NCBI GenBank assembly: GCA_013399855.1
Contig: VXAY01005685.1
Coordinates: 308,129 to 372,128 of the forward strand
Length of the DNA: 64,000 bases
Direction: 5' to 3'
Source: Oxyruncus cristatus
Lineage: Eukaryota; Chordata; Aves; Passeriformes; Cotingidae
The translations under genes were made by a program, and so were the position numbers. The notes below the pieces were generated by a model. The model saw only the letters and a list, made by a program, of their open reading frames with translations, made no database searches and was not told the origin of the DNA. Positions 25,338 to 37,189 of this stretch are shown in pieces. The first letter of the stretch is position 1, and each line of letters opens with the position of its first letter.

Positions 25338-27411
25338 TCCCACATGAGGCAGGGAAAGGTGTAGTAGAGAGAGTTAGTATCAGCCTTTGATTTCTAGATA
25401 CTACTCTCAGTATTTAAGCCCCATCACATGAAAACAAGCTGGAGGATCTCATTCCAACCTGTGTTTGTGGATACTGCAAAATTGTTTTACAGTTCAGCAG
25501 TTTGACAAAAGCACCAGACTCTGCTTGACAGAAGCCCAGAGAATGAAATAAAATAGGTCCCCTTGCTTCAGACAGGAACGTGTTGTAAGACCATATAAAG
25601 AAATGCTGCCTGGGGCTCTCCTGCCCTGCTCTTGCACGTGGCTGGGGAAATCTCTGCAGCCCTGAGCAGGGTACCACAGGCAGCTCCGCCCAGACGGAGC
25701 TCTCTGAAGGTCAGCTTTATTCTGCTTCCCCTTCCTTCCCATCCAAAGCTGTGTTTAGTTGTTCCTATAACATTTATGATTCTTACTGTTGGGGTTCATA
25801 TTGCAACATCAAGATGAACCATCGATATGTGGTCCCTTGAGCATAAAGAGGGGAGATGTGAAAGTTTAGTTCTGCTTGCCCTATCTAGAAGCCTGCAAAT
25901 TGAGACTGAGAAGGGGTTTCTCTCTTGCTTCTGAGTTGAGAGGAGGCCTGCTGAAGCCTAAAGCTGTTTGGAATTAGTTTTCAGAATAAAAGCATGCTGA
26001 TAGGTTATGAGAACATATGGTACAACTTTACTTCACAGGAGGTTTGTTATTTCAGAGGTGCATTTTGCATATGAAGTTTGCATAAGGGAAGAGACCAAGA
26101 AAAAGGTAAGTAATTAACTCTATTCCTGCTTCTTCAAGAGGCCTATTCTGAGGTAACTCAGAAAGTTCATTATAAGCCTGCCTCTTCCATCCTTGTTAGA
26201 GTAGCACTTTCCATTTCATGTGAGCCAACTGAGCTTGTCATTTGTGTAGAGCCACCTGCAAACTCTTCTGAGCTCTCTGTTTTGTCCCTCATCTTCACTA
26301 CCTCAGGTAGAGTCTACTTAAATTTCTCTCACTTCAGGCACAACTACAAGATCAAGTTTTTTTTCCCTAAGCTTGAGACTCTAAATTAAATAAGTTTTGC
26401 TTACAACCCCTGACAGAGTATTCTTCTCAGGGAAGAAGATCATTTTAGAGCAGAATGTGTTGGGATGCATCACAACTAATCCAAGCTATTGCTCCAGGCT
26501 GTCTGCAAATTCTGGAAGACAATAGTGAGTTGTCTCATTATGCTGTCAAGTGTTCCTTGATATCCCTGAAGAGTAAAGGACTACAGACTGATTAAAATAT
26601 AGACCACTGTGCAATTCCTTATTTATTTACTTATTTGAAAGGCACCTTTACAGCATACAAACTTGCATGACACCTTGACATCTTCAGGTTGTCTAATTCT
26701 TTTGTCATGGTACCAGCTGTTGGATAGGAGTCTGTAAAGACCTGCAGTCCAGCAAGTAATAAACAGTGGAAATGCTGGTTCCCAGAGAGACTTGGGAAGA
26801 ATCTAGGCCTTCTGAATATGGCTACTAGTGCAGATACCATAATCTGTATTTTTCAGGCTAGTATTACTTTTCAGGCTCTCCTTAGATTATTTTGTGTAGG
26901 TCTAGAATATCTAAATCTCTTTCATCTTTTCTCTTTAACCTCTTCAAAAGTAAAACTCTTTCTCTGTCAGCCCTCAGCCTTCTATTATGAAACAAATCCT
27001 CTTAAATATGTCTGAGTTCAAGATTTGTGTGAATTTTGTACCTTAAATACTGAGTTCAAAGATGTAACCTGTGAACCCATTTTCATGTTTCCTGAGGCAC
27101 AGAGATGGTCCCCTGTTATGTATGAAATAGCAAACTCTTTTTAATCTAGAAAAGAAAGTAAAGGAAAAAAAGGTTGATTGTTGATTCCTTTTGTGAATGA
27201 ACATAATATATAAATTCCTATATCCTTTCTGAAATATGTATAACAAATATTTTTCACATTAAAAATTATTGTAAAATTATCTTTACTTCTACTATTTTTC
27301 TCTCTTTCTTTCCTGGATTTATGACTGACAACTAACAATTAAATTGTCCCATTAGCTAGGCCGTAACTACCTGTCATAAATATTTACTGGGGTACTAATC
27401 TATGTGTAGCC
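25338..27411. other. Unique DNA, nothing recognised
   Basis: A slightly GC-richer patch at about 25615-25720 carries two overlapping minus frames (25414-25677 and 25494-25742) without known domains. No repeat family was identified. Confidence 0.45.
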
Positions 27412-27921
27412 ATGCAATTAAGAGCATGTACTGTGGCCAGCAGGACCATGGCAGTGCTCGTCCCCCTGTACTCAGCGCTGGTGAGGCCACACCTCAAATC
27501 CCCTGTTCAGTTTTGGGTTTCTCACTACGAAAAAGACATTGAGGTGCCAGAGCATGTCCAGAGAAGGGCACTGGAGCTGGGGGTGGGTCTGGAGCACAAG
27601 TATAAGAAGCAGCTGAGGGAGCTGAGGTTGTTTAGCCTGGAGAAGAGAAAGCTCAGGCGATACATAATCGCTCTCTACAACTCCCTGAAAGGAGGTTGCA
27701 GAGAGGTGGGGATAAGTCTCTTCTCCCAAGTAATAAGTGGCAGGACAAGAGGAAACCACCTCAAGCTGTGTTGGAGAAGGTTTAGTTTGGGTGTTGGGAA
27801 AAATTCCCTCACTGAAAGGGTTATCAAGCACTGGAACAGGCTGCCGTGGGAAGTGGTGGAGTCGCCATCCCTGAAGGTATTTAAAAAATGTGTATATGTG
27901 GCACTTAGGGATGTGGTTTAG
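27412..27921 (+). pseudogene. CR1 ORF2 (reverse transcriptase) C-terminal remnant
   Basis: A 169-codon frame stays open to a stop at the position where CR1 ORF2 normally ends. Recognisable CR1 ORF2 C-terminal landmarks, by residue: [10 protein letters not shown] (19-28), VQFW (32-35), [11 protein letters not shown] (73-83), [10 protein letters not shown] (86-95), GRTRGN (110-115), HWNRLP (140-145) and VVESPSL (148-154). The endonuclease domain and the catalytic reverse transcriptase core lie upstream in a full element and are missing, so no enzyme can be made. The first methionine is incidental, because the frame opens inside the ancestral protein. The opposite-strand frame at 27472-27960 is a shadow. 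The open frame probably reflects moderate age and chance, not selection. No promoter or splice site is seen. Confidence 0.85.
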
Positions 27922-27997
27922 TGGTAGACTTGGCAGTGTTAGGTTAATGGTTGGACTCAATGATCTTAAAGGTCTTTTCCAATCTCAGTGATTTTAT
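27412..27997 (+). mobile_element. CR1 LINE 3' part with ORF2 C-terminus and tail
   Basis: This is the longest and best preserved CR1 copy in the window. It covers the C-terminal part of ORF2, its stop codon, and the tail with GGTTGGACTCAATGATCTT, AAAGGTCTTTTCCAATCTCA and a terminal GTGATTTTAT. The tail resembles the CR1 subtypes ending 'TTGGACTCGATGATCTTAAAGG' rather than those ending 'AGATGATCTTTAAGGTCCC', so at least two CR1 lineages are represented in this window. It is truncated at its 5' end and cannot move by itself. Confidence 0.95.
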
Positions 27998-28605
27998 AGT
28001 GGTACTTAAAGAGCTGTCCTTGCAGACCTTCTTTTTACTGTAATGGCACCACAGGTTAAAATTTACATTATACTGATTTACTCTTAGGCATGTGGAAACT
28101 TCTAGAGGGTGATCATAGCATTCTGAACTTGATTTGGATTATTGAGTTAGCAGTGGTTTTAATTTTTGTTTCTGCAATGAACTCACTTAAGATAAATAAA
28201 AATACTTTTTTTTTTTTCCCATAACCCAGAGTAAGACTATGCAAAGACTTCATTTCAACTTAGATGTGCAAAATCTGACCCCAGGTTTACTATTTATTAT
28301 ATGGATCTATTTTATTTTCAGTGAAATACTTGTTAGGTTATTAACAACATTCTCTGGAAAGCTGAGTTGGAGATTGCCTTGTATTCTTTGACTTCACCTA
28401 CTTCTTTCACTTGCCAAAGCATACAAATGAGAGAATTTTCAAAGGAGTTTTTCATCTAGATATCTCTTAAAAAGAAAAGCTAAAATGCAGCCAGAAAATA
28501 CAGGAGGAGAAATGCTGCTTTATGTCAGGATTATGAGCATGGGAAAATTCATGTACTATGGATGTTAGCTGCACTGTGGTTTAGGTTGTGTGCTTTCTTT
28601 GGCAT
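27998..28605. other. Unique DNA, nothing recognised
   Basis: AT-rich sequence with one T-run near 28207. No repeat or exon is visible. Confidence 0.5.
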
Positions 28606-28862
28606 GATGGGGGTTTTGGGGGAGTTTGGGGGTGGGTTGTTTGTTGTTTTTCTTTGGTTGGTTGGTGGGGTTGAGGGTGGGGGTTGTTTTTTTGTTTGGT
28701 GTTGTTGTTGTTGTTGGTTTTGTTTGTTTTTGTTTTTTGTTTATTTGGGTGTTGTTGTTTGTGGAGTTTTGGGGTTTGTTTTTTGCCTTTTTTGTTGTTG
28801 TTGTTTTTTTTTTGGTTTTGGGTTTTTTGTGTGGTTTTTTTTTTTTTTTTGAGGGTGTTTTA
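28606..28862 (+). repeat. Long G/T-rich, almost C- and A-free tract
   Basis: About 257 bases are nearly all G and T on the plus strand. The 5' part is G-rich, the middle holds (GTT)n and GTTT units, and the 3' part ends in a T-run of about 16. Frames translated through it (28562-28852, 28626-28874 plus; 28741-28947 minus) are low-complexity F/V/G/C or K/Q/P/T strings and are not genes. Confidence 0.95.
28609..28636 (+). other. G-quadruplex motif
   Basis: Four G-runs (5, 5, 5 and 3 bases) are separated by loops of 4, 5 and 1 bases (TTTT, AGTTT, T). This satisfies the usual G3+N1-7 pattern on the plus strand. Folding in the cell is unproven. Confidence 0.75.
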
Positions 28863-30379
28863 AGTGTTCACTGAACTCTCTGGAGAACATAAAGAAATAG
28901 AAATTCCCTGTTCCTTTTCTTTTTCTTTTCTTCCAAGATACTAACATATGTCACAGTGAAAAACCCTGTGCTCTTGGCATATCGCCTTGCCCAGGGTAGG
29001 TTCAATACAGATGAGGATCTTTCAACACAATCATAGAATCAATCTTTTTAGTAATATTAAGGACTATGGCATAAATTGGTTCCTCTTTGACTACCTCTGT
29101 TTTTAAATCTCTCCTGATATTTCTAGTCCATCTTCTAAAGGAAAGCAGAGCCAGACATTTACATTGCTGGTCTTCAGTCACCATCTCTCCTTCATTTTCT
29201 TCCCCAGTTTGCAACTACTGACAAATTTGCCCTGTGTTTGACCTGAGATTCCAGGTTCCAGAGATGCTACATTTTTATACATATTATTAGGGTGTAGTTA
29301 AAAAGGAGAGAGAGCATGTGACAGCCATCGTTATGATCTTTTTTTTAAGGAAGAGACTGCAGCAGGAGCTCACCTCAGTAAGACAGGGAAGTAGCCAGGC
29401 TCAGGATTTTTATTGTTATTCAGTGAATCATGCAGGTCAATGCTCACTAATGATGACAAAATAGAAGTGGAATTATAAGATGGCTACGTAGAGTATGTGG
29501 CTGCAACTCACTCAAGTTACCCAACTCTTCTGCTTACTTTTCCTAACTCTCTGCCATGCCTTTAGTGCCACCCAAGTTTGAAACAGGTGTTGGAACTGTG
29601 CTGTTACTGAAGTTGGCATATAATAGAATAATGTTTTTACATGTTGACATTTTCGTAGGCAGCACCCTTTGAAATTGGTTAAAATAACAGGAGTTGATAA
29701 AATGTTAACCAGCTGGAAGATTGGTTGCTGGTCATCTTATACTTCATGCTTTTCAGTGGACTGCAGCCTGGTATTACTCCATCAAAGATCTTGAGAAGAT
29801 TGCTAAATTTTAAATGTACAAATAATAATGTTACATTTAGCATAGCTTCCTAATTTTTTTGAAATCTTTCAGGCTGAAGCAGGAATCTGAGGGAGAAGTG
29901 GTAGTTACTGGTTTTCATTCTGAGGTGTTGATTCAGAATTATATACGATCTGTCTTACCCAACACTATTAGAAGACATGATAAAAGATACAAACTGATTT
30001 CTTAGGCTGCACAAGCTTCTAAACACACTGTTATGGCCCATCGCTGAGGTAGGTTAACTGAGGTCCTTGTTAATAGATCCCTTAGGGGAGATTAGAGTGA
30101 AATGACACTGAATGATGACTGTTTATGTATACATATATACATATATATGCAGGTTTATTTTAGAACAATTTCGTTGCAATGGAAAGGAGGAATGTAGCCA
30201 TTTTGGTTATTATCTGTAGAAATATAGCAATATAAAAATATCCCTTTAGAAAATATTTAAGTAAAAGAAAGAAAGATGAAGAAAGGATAAGAGTAGATAG
30301 TGGAGAGGAAAGGTATCACCATCTGTGATCACCAGCAATGAGACTTGATTGCTGCAATTTTGACATCCATTGGTCAAAG
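28863..30379. other. Unique DNA with a TA-rich microsatellite
   Basis: A TATACATA-type dinucleotide-like repeat lies at 30125-30149. The 70-codon minus frame at 29002-29214 has no recognisable features. Confidence 0.45.
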
Positions 30380-30689
30380 TGATGGTCACAGTCTTGATCC
30401 ATCAGGGATGGGGAAAGCCCATAAAACACAAAGTTTAGTGGGTTAATATATGTTCAGGTTCAGGTGGAAACACCCAGGTACCTCCCCTGGACAGGGGGAG
30501 TTTTACACTGTGTTATGTAACACTGTGGATCACATGCATTCCTCTGGTAGAAGACCCTAAAAATGAGTCTGTGGGTGCTTTGGGGGTCTTTGATGGTTTA
30601 TGACACTTTCTAAGACATGACCACTGATTGACCCTGCTTAGCTGAGCCAGTTATGCCTCCTCAGAAGGGATGAATACCTTCAGGCATAC

Positions 30690-30865
30690 ATGATACTTCC
30701 TCAGCGGGGAAGGACATTGTCGTGCTAAAAAGCATTATCGAACCTTACAGGATCTGCTTCTTATTGGCCTGCTCCTTATTTGGCTCAAAAAACAGCCTGT
30801 TGATGAAGAAAGGTCAGTTTGTCATGGTCATCCTCCAGTGGTGGGTGTTCACCCCCTCTGTCTTA
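30690..30865 (+). repeat. 176-bp duplicate, left copy (before N 30866)
   Basis: Begins ATGATACTTCCTCAGCGGGG and ends TCTGTCTTA. It matches 30867-31042 over the full 176 bases with two visible substitutions (ACATTGTCGTG versus ACAATGTCATG). Confidence 0.95.
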
Positions 30866-30866
30866 N
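30866..30866. other. Single-N assembly join
   Basis: One N between two 176-bp near-identical segments. The 143-codon frame at 30722-31153 runs through it and is an artefact of the duplication. Confidence 0.9.
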
Positions 30867-31042
30867 ATGATACTTCCTCAGCGGGGAAGGACAATGTCAT
30901 GCTAAAAAGCATTATCGAACCTTACAGGATCTGCTTCTTATTGGCCTGCTCCTTATTTGGCTCAAAAAACAGCCTGTTGATGAAGAAAGGTCAGTTTGTC
31001 ATGGTCATCCTCCAGTGGTGGGTGTTCACCCCCTCTGTCTTA
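30867..31042 (+). repeat. 176-bp duplicate, right copy (after N 30866)
   Basis: Second copy of 30690-30865. The differences lie close to the N. Confidence 0.95.
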
Positions 31043-31082
31043 TGTAGATCAGAGGTTTCACCACCACACACCCAAAAACTCT

Positions 31083-31104
31083 CCTCCTCCCCTTTGGGAG
31101 GAGG
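31083..31104. repeat. Perfect 9-bp GC-rich inverted repeat, 4-nt loop
   Basis: CCTCCTCCC (31083-31091) pairs exactly with GGGAGGAGG (31096-31104) around CTTT. Within an LTR such a stem can form part of the R-region structure; that role is speculative here. Confidence 0.8.
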
Positions 31105-31190
31105 GTGCAAACCTGGCCTCAGCAAAGCACCTGCTGCTCTTGCAACTGACTGATTGTTTGAGCCATTGGCCTTTAACATTTCAGTCTCTC

Positions 31191-34070
31191 ACACACATGA
31201 AGTACAATAATGTTTTGTTTGTGTTTCACTTGTGTCTATTGAATCTCTTTTTCTTAGTGATTTTCCAATTGTTGTGATGTACGCTGCGGTTACTGTAAGA
31301 TTTCCTACTGTCAGTCAGGGTATACACAGATATTAAGAAATAAAATGATAAACAGTGACAAGAAAATGTCAGAAATTGTGTAACTTAAAAAAAAAGGGTT
31401 AAAAAAAAAAAAGCATGGTTTATTTTTTAATTTTCTGTGAAGGCTTTATTTAGGTCACTCCTTAACTGGTCTGGCTTATCTTTTCTAACTGTACAGGAGA
31501 TTTTAGGACCACTTTAAAGGATCTGCTTTGGCTATGACAGCTTTAGATGACAGTGAAACAGGCATTTTAATCTATTGGACAGTTAAAACAATAATTCCAT
31601 ACTACTACTTGAACAATCAAAGATACTCAGCCACTGCAGTATTCAGGTAACGTTTGCAAGTTCTTCAGCCTGGATTGTTCTTTGTGTAAAACAGATCATG
31701 TTTAATTCTCCATGAAATAAAATTTTACTATTATGGTTGGCTGTGATGAGATTACAAGGAGAAATAGGGGGTGAAAGAAATGAAATTCAATTCATTTTCC
31801 AAGGTGCTGCAATATATCACATGTTCTATCTGTTTTGTATGATCTAGAGGAAAATAACTTCGTTTCAGTCAAACGACTCAAGAGGACTCTGAGAAAGTCT
31901 TCACAACAAACAATTGGGGAAAACCAGCTTAAGTATATGAGTAACAAACAGCTCAGAATAACTAATTCCCTTCACTGCATCTGACAACTGACCCCTAGAA
32001 ATTGCAATGCCTGTTTGAAAATGGGGTTGGAGAAAATGCTGTGTCACAAAGTGCACTGTGTATTATCACGTATAGCTATTGCAGAAAACTGATACTGCAC
32101 TGAAGATGCGGAGCTTCACGATATATGAATGTGGCTGGAATCATGTTTCATGTTCTAAAGGATGTGTTGTTACCAAAAATGAAGAGCATGTGCAGAGAGG
32201 GAAAAGTTTAGACTTAAACTCTGGAGAAACCCAAGTAATTAATAATGTTAGCAATAGCCTGCATATTATATTTATCCAGCAGAATAGGTATAATAAGAAG
32301 GACAGAAATTGCAGATTAAGCTGTAAAATAGTTGTGGGACTGCAGGGGCATTTACATTTGAAATTTAGTTTTTAATCATAAAGATATTTAAATAGTTCAG
32401 GGTAAAGAAAAGTTATAAAACTGAGGATGTCATCCAAAAAGAGGTTGTGTAACCCCACTCTTTCCTTCTCTGATAGCTTATCCCAGGTGAGAGTACACAA
32501 AATGTACTGCTAAATTGAGGTGAAAGTGCTTTTATAGGTATCTTTCTTTGCTTGTAAACTTTTTTCCCTAATTCTCTACTAAATATTTGACTTCTAGTTT
32601 TGTTGAACACACATTATACTTCCTTTACAGTTTAGCTTTGGTAGGTTGCTGAAAAAGGTGGAGTGTGCAAATTATAGGAATCAGTTGAATCTCTTGCATC
32701 AACTTCATCTTTCAGTTTGAGAAAATCTGTTTATTATCCATTTAAGAGGAACACACACATGTATGTGAGCAGATAAAACAAGAGCTTGGAGGGATGATCT
32801 GAGATGATTTCAGTTCTGGAGGAGACTTGGACTAAAGATTGTTACTTAAAAAATTGTAAAGCCTCATGAAGAAAGATGAATTTTGGATACTGTGTGGGTT
32901 GGTAAGAACTTTGAATAACTTGGCTAATATATTTAAGAGCAATAGGTTGTCCAAAGGTAGTGTTATTAAATGTTCCAAATCAGTCTCTATTACATTGAAG
33001 ATATTTATTTAGATACATGAGAATATCTTGCTTAGGGAGGAAAAAAAGGTTTAAGAATATCTTGCTTATTTTATGGACACATTGATATATTATGACTCAT
33101 TAATAGACTGGTCCCATGCACCAAGCAAGATCAGGGCAAGAATAAGAGTTTTAGAAATATGAAATATATTGTGTGGAAATAAAGAGAAAGATTTTAACCC
33201 ATTATCTGTATAACAGAATGATGACATAACATGAATTGCATTTTAGTAGTTAACTTTGTTTTGAAACTACTTAGCTTATGTGGTCATAGCTATTGGACTG
33301 TAGAAACTGGTATTAGCAATGGACAAATCATCTACTGCTACAGAAGGAGATAATAACCCACTATAGCACCTCTTGGGAAACATAAGATAAACATAGCTTG
33401 ACACAGTTCGGTGAGTAGAAAGCATTTCATGGTCCCGTAATTCTTATAGATCATGATTAAAGGCCTGAGTGCTACTCAAAATAATTTGAGGGTAGAAATG
33501 TAATTAGTGTATTATATTCCCAATTTGATTTAAAAAAAAATAAAGAAGCAAGTTTAACTACTGAGACCTGGGCTACTCATTGTAAACGTACACTTAAACC
33601 AGCCATGTAGCAGAAGTTGTAGTGAACACTGGCCATAATCCAGCTTTTCAATCCATCAGTCAATGACCTTATGTCCCTACTTTTCTACTTGTGGTAAAGT
33701 CAACTTAGGTGTGCCTCCTCTGTTTAGCCTCCCCAGCTTTCATACAAGTATAAGAAACAGGAGAACAAGTCTTCGCTAACTTTAGACAACTACAATGCTT
33801 TGTCTGCATCTGAACACAGCTCATCCACAGCTGCATTTTCAGTCATCAACCCCCACATCTAAACAGTCCTCTTTCTCTCTATTTCCGTTTTAGAATGGGA
33901 TTTTTTTGGTTAAAATCGGGTACAGATGTCTGTGTTTTGTCATCCTCAGTCTTTCTCAAGAGCTGTGTCAGGTCGTCAAGACCAGATTCCAGACTCTGCT
34001 TTACAGAAGACAGTGAAAAGCTGCCATTTCCCTAAGTGGCTCCTAACAGGCATGAGATATTTTCGTCGTC
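31191..34070. other. Unique DNA, nothing recognised
   Basis: A-runs lie at about 31388-31411. A 14-base direct repeat (GAATATCTTGCTTA) sits at 33021-33034 and 33055-33068. Frames at 32079-32375 (plus) and 32413-32610 (minus) show no known domain. Confidence 0.45.
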
Positions 34071-34295
34071 GTTTTTTTTTTGTTTGGTTGTTTNNNNNNN
34101 NNNNNNNNNNNTTTGTTTTGTTTTTGTTGGGGTTTTTTTGTTGGTTTTTTTTTTGGCTGTTGTTTTTGTTTTTTTGTGTTTTGTTTGTTTTTTGGTTTGG
34201 TTTGGTTTTTTTTTTTGTTTGTTTTGGTTGGTTGGTTTGGATTTTTGGGTTTTTTTTGGGTTTTCTTGGGGGGGTGTTTTTTTTTTTTTTTTTTT
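34071..34295 (+). repeat. Long G/T-only tract containing an 18-N gap
   Basis: Almost only G and T on the plus strand, in TTTG, TTGG and TTTGG units. It ends in a G7 run and then a T-run of about 20. The layout (G/T mixture followed by a pure T-run at the 3' end) parallels 28606-28862. Frames through it are low-complexity artefacts. Confidence 0.95.
34094..34111. other. Assembly gap, 18 N
   Basis: Eighteen unknown bases lie inside the G/T-only tract. The true length of the tract is therefore unknown. Confidence 0.98.
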
Positions 34296-37189
34296 GCTTT
34301 TAAATGACTGCTACAATCTACCATTTCTGTGCCCATGGCTGAGTGCATTGGCCTTGGGACCCTTCTGTTTCACAGGCACACGACCTTCTCCTTCATGTTT
34401 GGAGGTACCACTGTAGCCTCACAGGCCATCAGGAAAAGGAGTTGGAGCCAAGTAGAGGTCCAGTTCCTGTGACTGGATTGGCTCACCCTCTGAGTAGTAT
34501 CCTGAGGTTATGAAAATGAAAACTGAATGTAACCATGAGTAGTTAAAGCAGTTTTCTTGTTGATGTAGCAGATATGGTATCTCCATGCAGAATATGCTTA
34601 CCTTTGTTTTCAGTAAACCAAAACATGTCCAATTTACACACTAACACAATTCACCAGAATTAGAGAGGAACTTGAAGAGGGAACTGGGACTGCTTTTCCT
34701 GATTTTTCAATATTTCCATCCAAGAAAGGAAGCCTTATAGGTGACACAGAGCTGAGAGAGAACACAGGCATGCAAAGGTAAAACTGATATAAAGCATGTG
34801 AAAAATCCCAGGTGGGATATGCAGGAACCTACTCACATTCTCATGTAGCTTTCAGAGGCAGTTTTTGTCCCCCAGTGTCAGAACAGCTTGTTGCTCACTT
34901 GCATAGGGATTTACTGAATCTGGACTAGTTAACTGGAACATCTTTGTGTAAGTCAGGTGGATGCCTATACCAAGGTATAGCTTTCCTGTGGTTCTGTGTT
35001 TGAGAGAGGGGAGAGATGCATAAACCCACTTTTCTCACTTCCACTCTTTGCCAGGCATCTAAATGAGAAGAAAAAGTGAATTGAAATAAATAAACATCTT
35101 CAACATGTACTGCAATCATTAATAAAATATACTGTATCAGGTAATCCTTTATAAAAGCCCCACTAAAGGACACTTTTAATAACTGTAAGTTTTGTGAAGT
35201 ACCTAGTAGACTGCTGTACATGAAGACCCTGAAAATCTGATGGGCAGAAGTATTCTGTCAAAATTGGTCTTGATAGAAAACAGAATGAAGCCGATTTGGT
35301 AATTTGAGAATTCATATTTGCAGAATTTAGCAAATCAAGAACTACATTCATTGCTCAGAAGCAGAGTGACCCATAGTCACAGCTATTTTAGGGCCTCTCT
35401 TAAAAAAAACAGCTTAAAGGGGATATAGACTGCTCCTCACACTTTTTTTCTTGTGGTATTTCATAATGCTCAAGTTTATATTAATTTCTTTTAAAACAGC
35501 TCCAACATAAATGCATTCTTACGAGAGATATTTTCTGTCTTTGGAGGATTACAGTAATTGAAGTTCCCAAGAGGACTCTAAAACATATTGCCAGACTGAT
35601 GATCTAGAAAGTTTCTACAGCGTTCAGACTGTCTAGGTCTTTCTGTGCTGCTTTGAGGTTGCACATTTGCAATCTGCCTGATCACAAGGATGCTGTCTGA
35701 AAGAAGACAAAATAAAAGAATGGTGTTCAAAAATGTGCACCTTTTTTTTTCTTGTGAAGGCCTGTTCAGCTACTTCTAGAAGCTCTGCAGATGTCTGCAA
35801 AATAAGTTGCAACTACAGCACCCACAGGGATTTAATCAGTGGCTTTATTTGTCTTAGTTTGTAGGCACACAAGACATCTTAATGATTATTAAAATAACAA
35901 GTTTATAAGAGCTTGTTGTGCTCATAATATTTGCTCTTTAATTACTCAGAGACCTAAGCAAACAAGTTAAGCCACAGATCTTAAAACTGAGGGAATACTT
36001 GTGCTCAAAGACCATAGCCTAATGTAAAAGTATAAAATGTTAGAATGGAGTTCTAATTGTTGACTGCATAATATACAGTGCTTTGAGTGTGCATAACAGA
36101 TGGCAATGTAGTACCAAGGAAAGATCTTCCTTCACTTAAATGAGAGCAGACATGATGCACAAGTGCAAACAAACTTCTTTCACAATGTGTTAACAGAATT
36201 CTTAGAATGACCAAAATATTTTGCAGAGAGGTTTGTTACCATAAGGCTCACCCCACAGACTCTGTTTAAAAAGCAGGTTTGGGATTATTTAGAAACTCAG
36301 CATTATCTTATAATAATATATCCCTGGTACAAATATATTTTGCTACTGATAGGGCTATATACAAACTATGTACAAAATTGATATGCCAACTGATATACCA
36401 ATGGACTTTGGTAAAGTGATACCCATACATGAGAAATAATTTACTACCTTTTCTAAAACCCAGACCTGTTGGCTGTGTGAAGCCCTAAAGTACCTAAACC
36501 CAGGAAAGGACTTCAAAAACAGCTGCAGGTGGTAAATGCAATCAGATGCTCTGCGTGGATTCGGCACATAATTCCCCCAAGGAAACAGATGAAATCATTA
36601 CACTGAGTGGCTGTATCCTTGAAAAGTACTGCTCGTAATTGAACCATTCCAAACACTCTGCCACAAAAAATGCATCCCTCAGATGTCAGACTCTGCCCTA
36701 CTGAGCAGTGTACGTGACCCACTGACACAAGTCATGGCAGGGTTTCGATCTGGCTGAATAAGCCATTTGATCCAACTATTTTTCAGTGGATATTGTGTGA
36801 GCATTTATTTATATTTATAGCTAGGTAACACCAGTCAAAACCTTTAGAAATCCAATATTCCCTTTTACAAGGAACTTTTCACCTTTCTATTGCCAATGTA
36901 AAGAAAAGAAGTCGTAACAGGCCTGGAATGCTGTAACTTTGAAGAGTGAAGTGGGGAAATGTTGTATTCAGTGAGGACAGTCTCTAATTGAGCCCAGTGA
37001 CTATTTCCTATAAACAAGCAGAAATACTGGTTTGGTTTTCAGTCAGAGGATATTTTGAAAAGGCAGAACAGCTAGCTGAAAGGAGAGTGTGGAAACAGAA
37101 ATAATCAGCCTGAGGAAGAAGCAAAATTCAGAGGCCTATACATTGTGTTTAGTAGGGATGTATCAGGAAACCTCTACCACAGAAACCTG
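34296..37189. other. Unique DNA, nothing recognised
   Basis: AT-rich sequence. Minus frames at 34925-35221, 35163-35351, 36355-36567 and 36513-36728 overlap in places and show no known domain. Confidence 0.45.

Larger units (their letters stand above)
30380..31190. mobile_element. Probable LTR-like retroelement relic (unclassified)
   Basis: This block is richer in GC than its surroundings and reads like retroviral LTR sequence: CACCCAGGTACCTCCCCTGG, a TTATTGGCC box, and a C-rich stretch before a hairpin at 31083-31104. I have a general impression of having met it as a bird repeat but cannot name it. I found no clear TG...CA ends with a target duplication; a 4-base GTCT match at 30390-30393 and 31181-31184 is too weak to rely on. 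It spans a duplicated join (N 30866), as the other two suspected join artefacts also do. Orientation is unknown. A non-LTR repeat or single-copy DNA remains possible. Confidence 0.35.

Noticed and set aside
28562..28947. Hydrophobic and Lys/Gln-rich frames suggesting membrane or basic proteins
   Set aside because: They are translations of a G/T-only tract in different frames and strands.
29028..29044. CR1-like terminal motif AATCATAGAATCAA
   Set aside because: Only about 14 bases match and no adjoining CR1 sequence is visible.
30722..31153. 143-codon frame with an internal repeat
   Set aside because: It crosses the N at 30866; the repeat is the duplicated 176-bp contig end.
30390..31184. 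GTCT as a 4-bp target duplication around a TG...CA element at 30394-31180
   Set aside because: A 4-base match among many possible ends is expected by chance, and the start does not look like a typical LTR end.
33926..34416. Frames of 98-126 codons with long Phe/Val/Leu stretches
   Set aside because: They span an N gap and a G/T-only tract; there is no credible protein.
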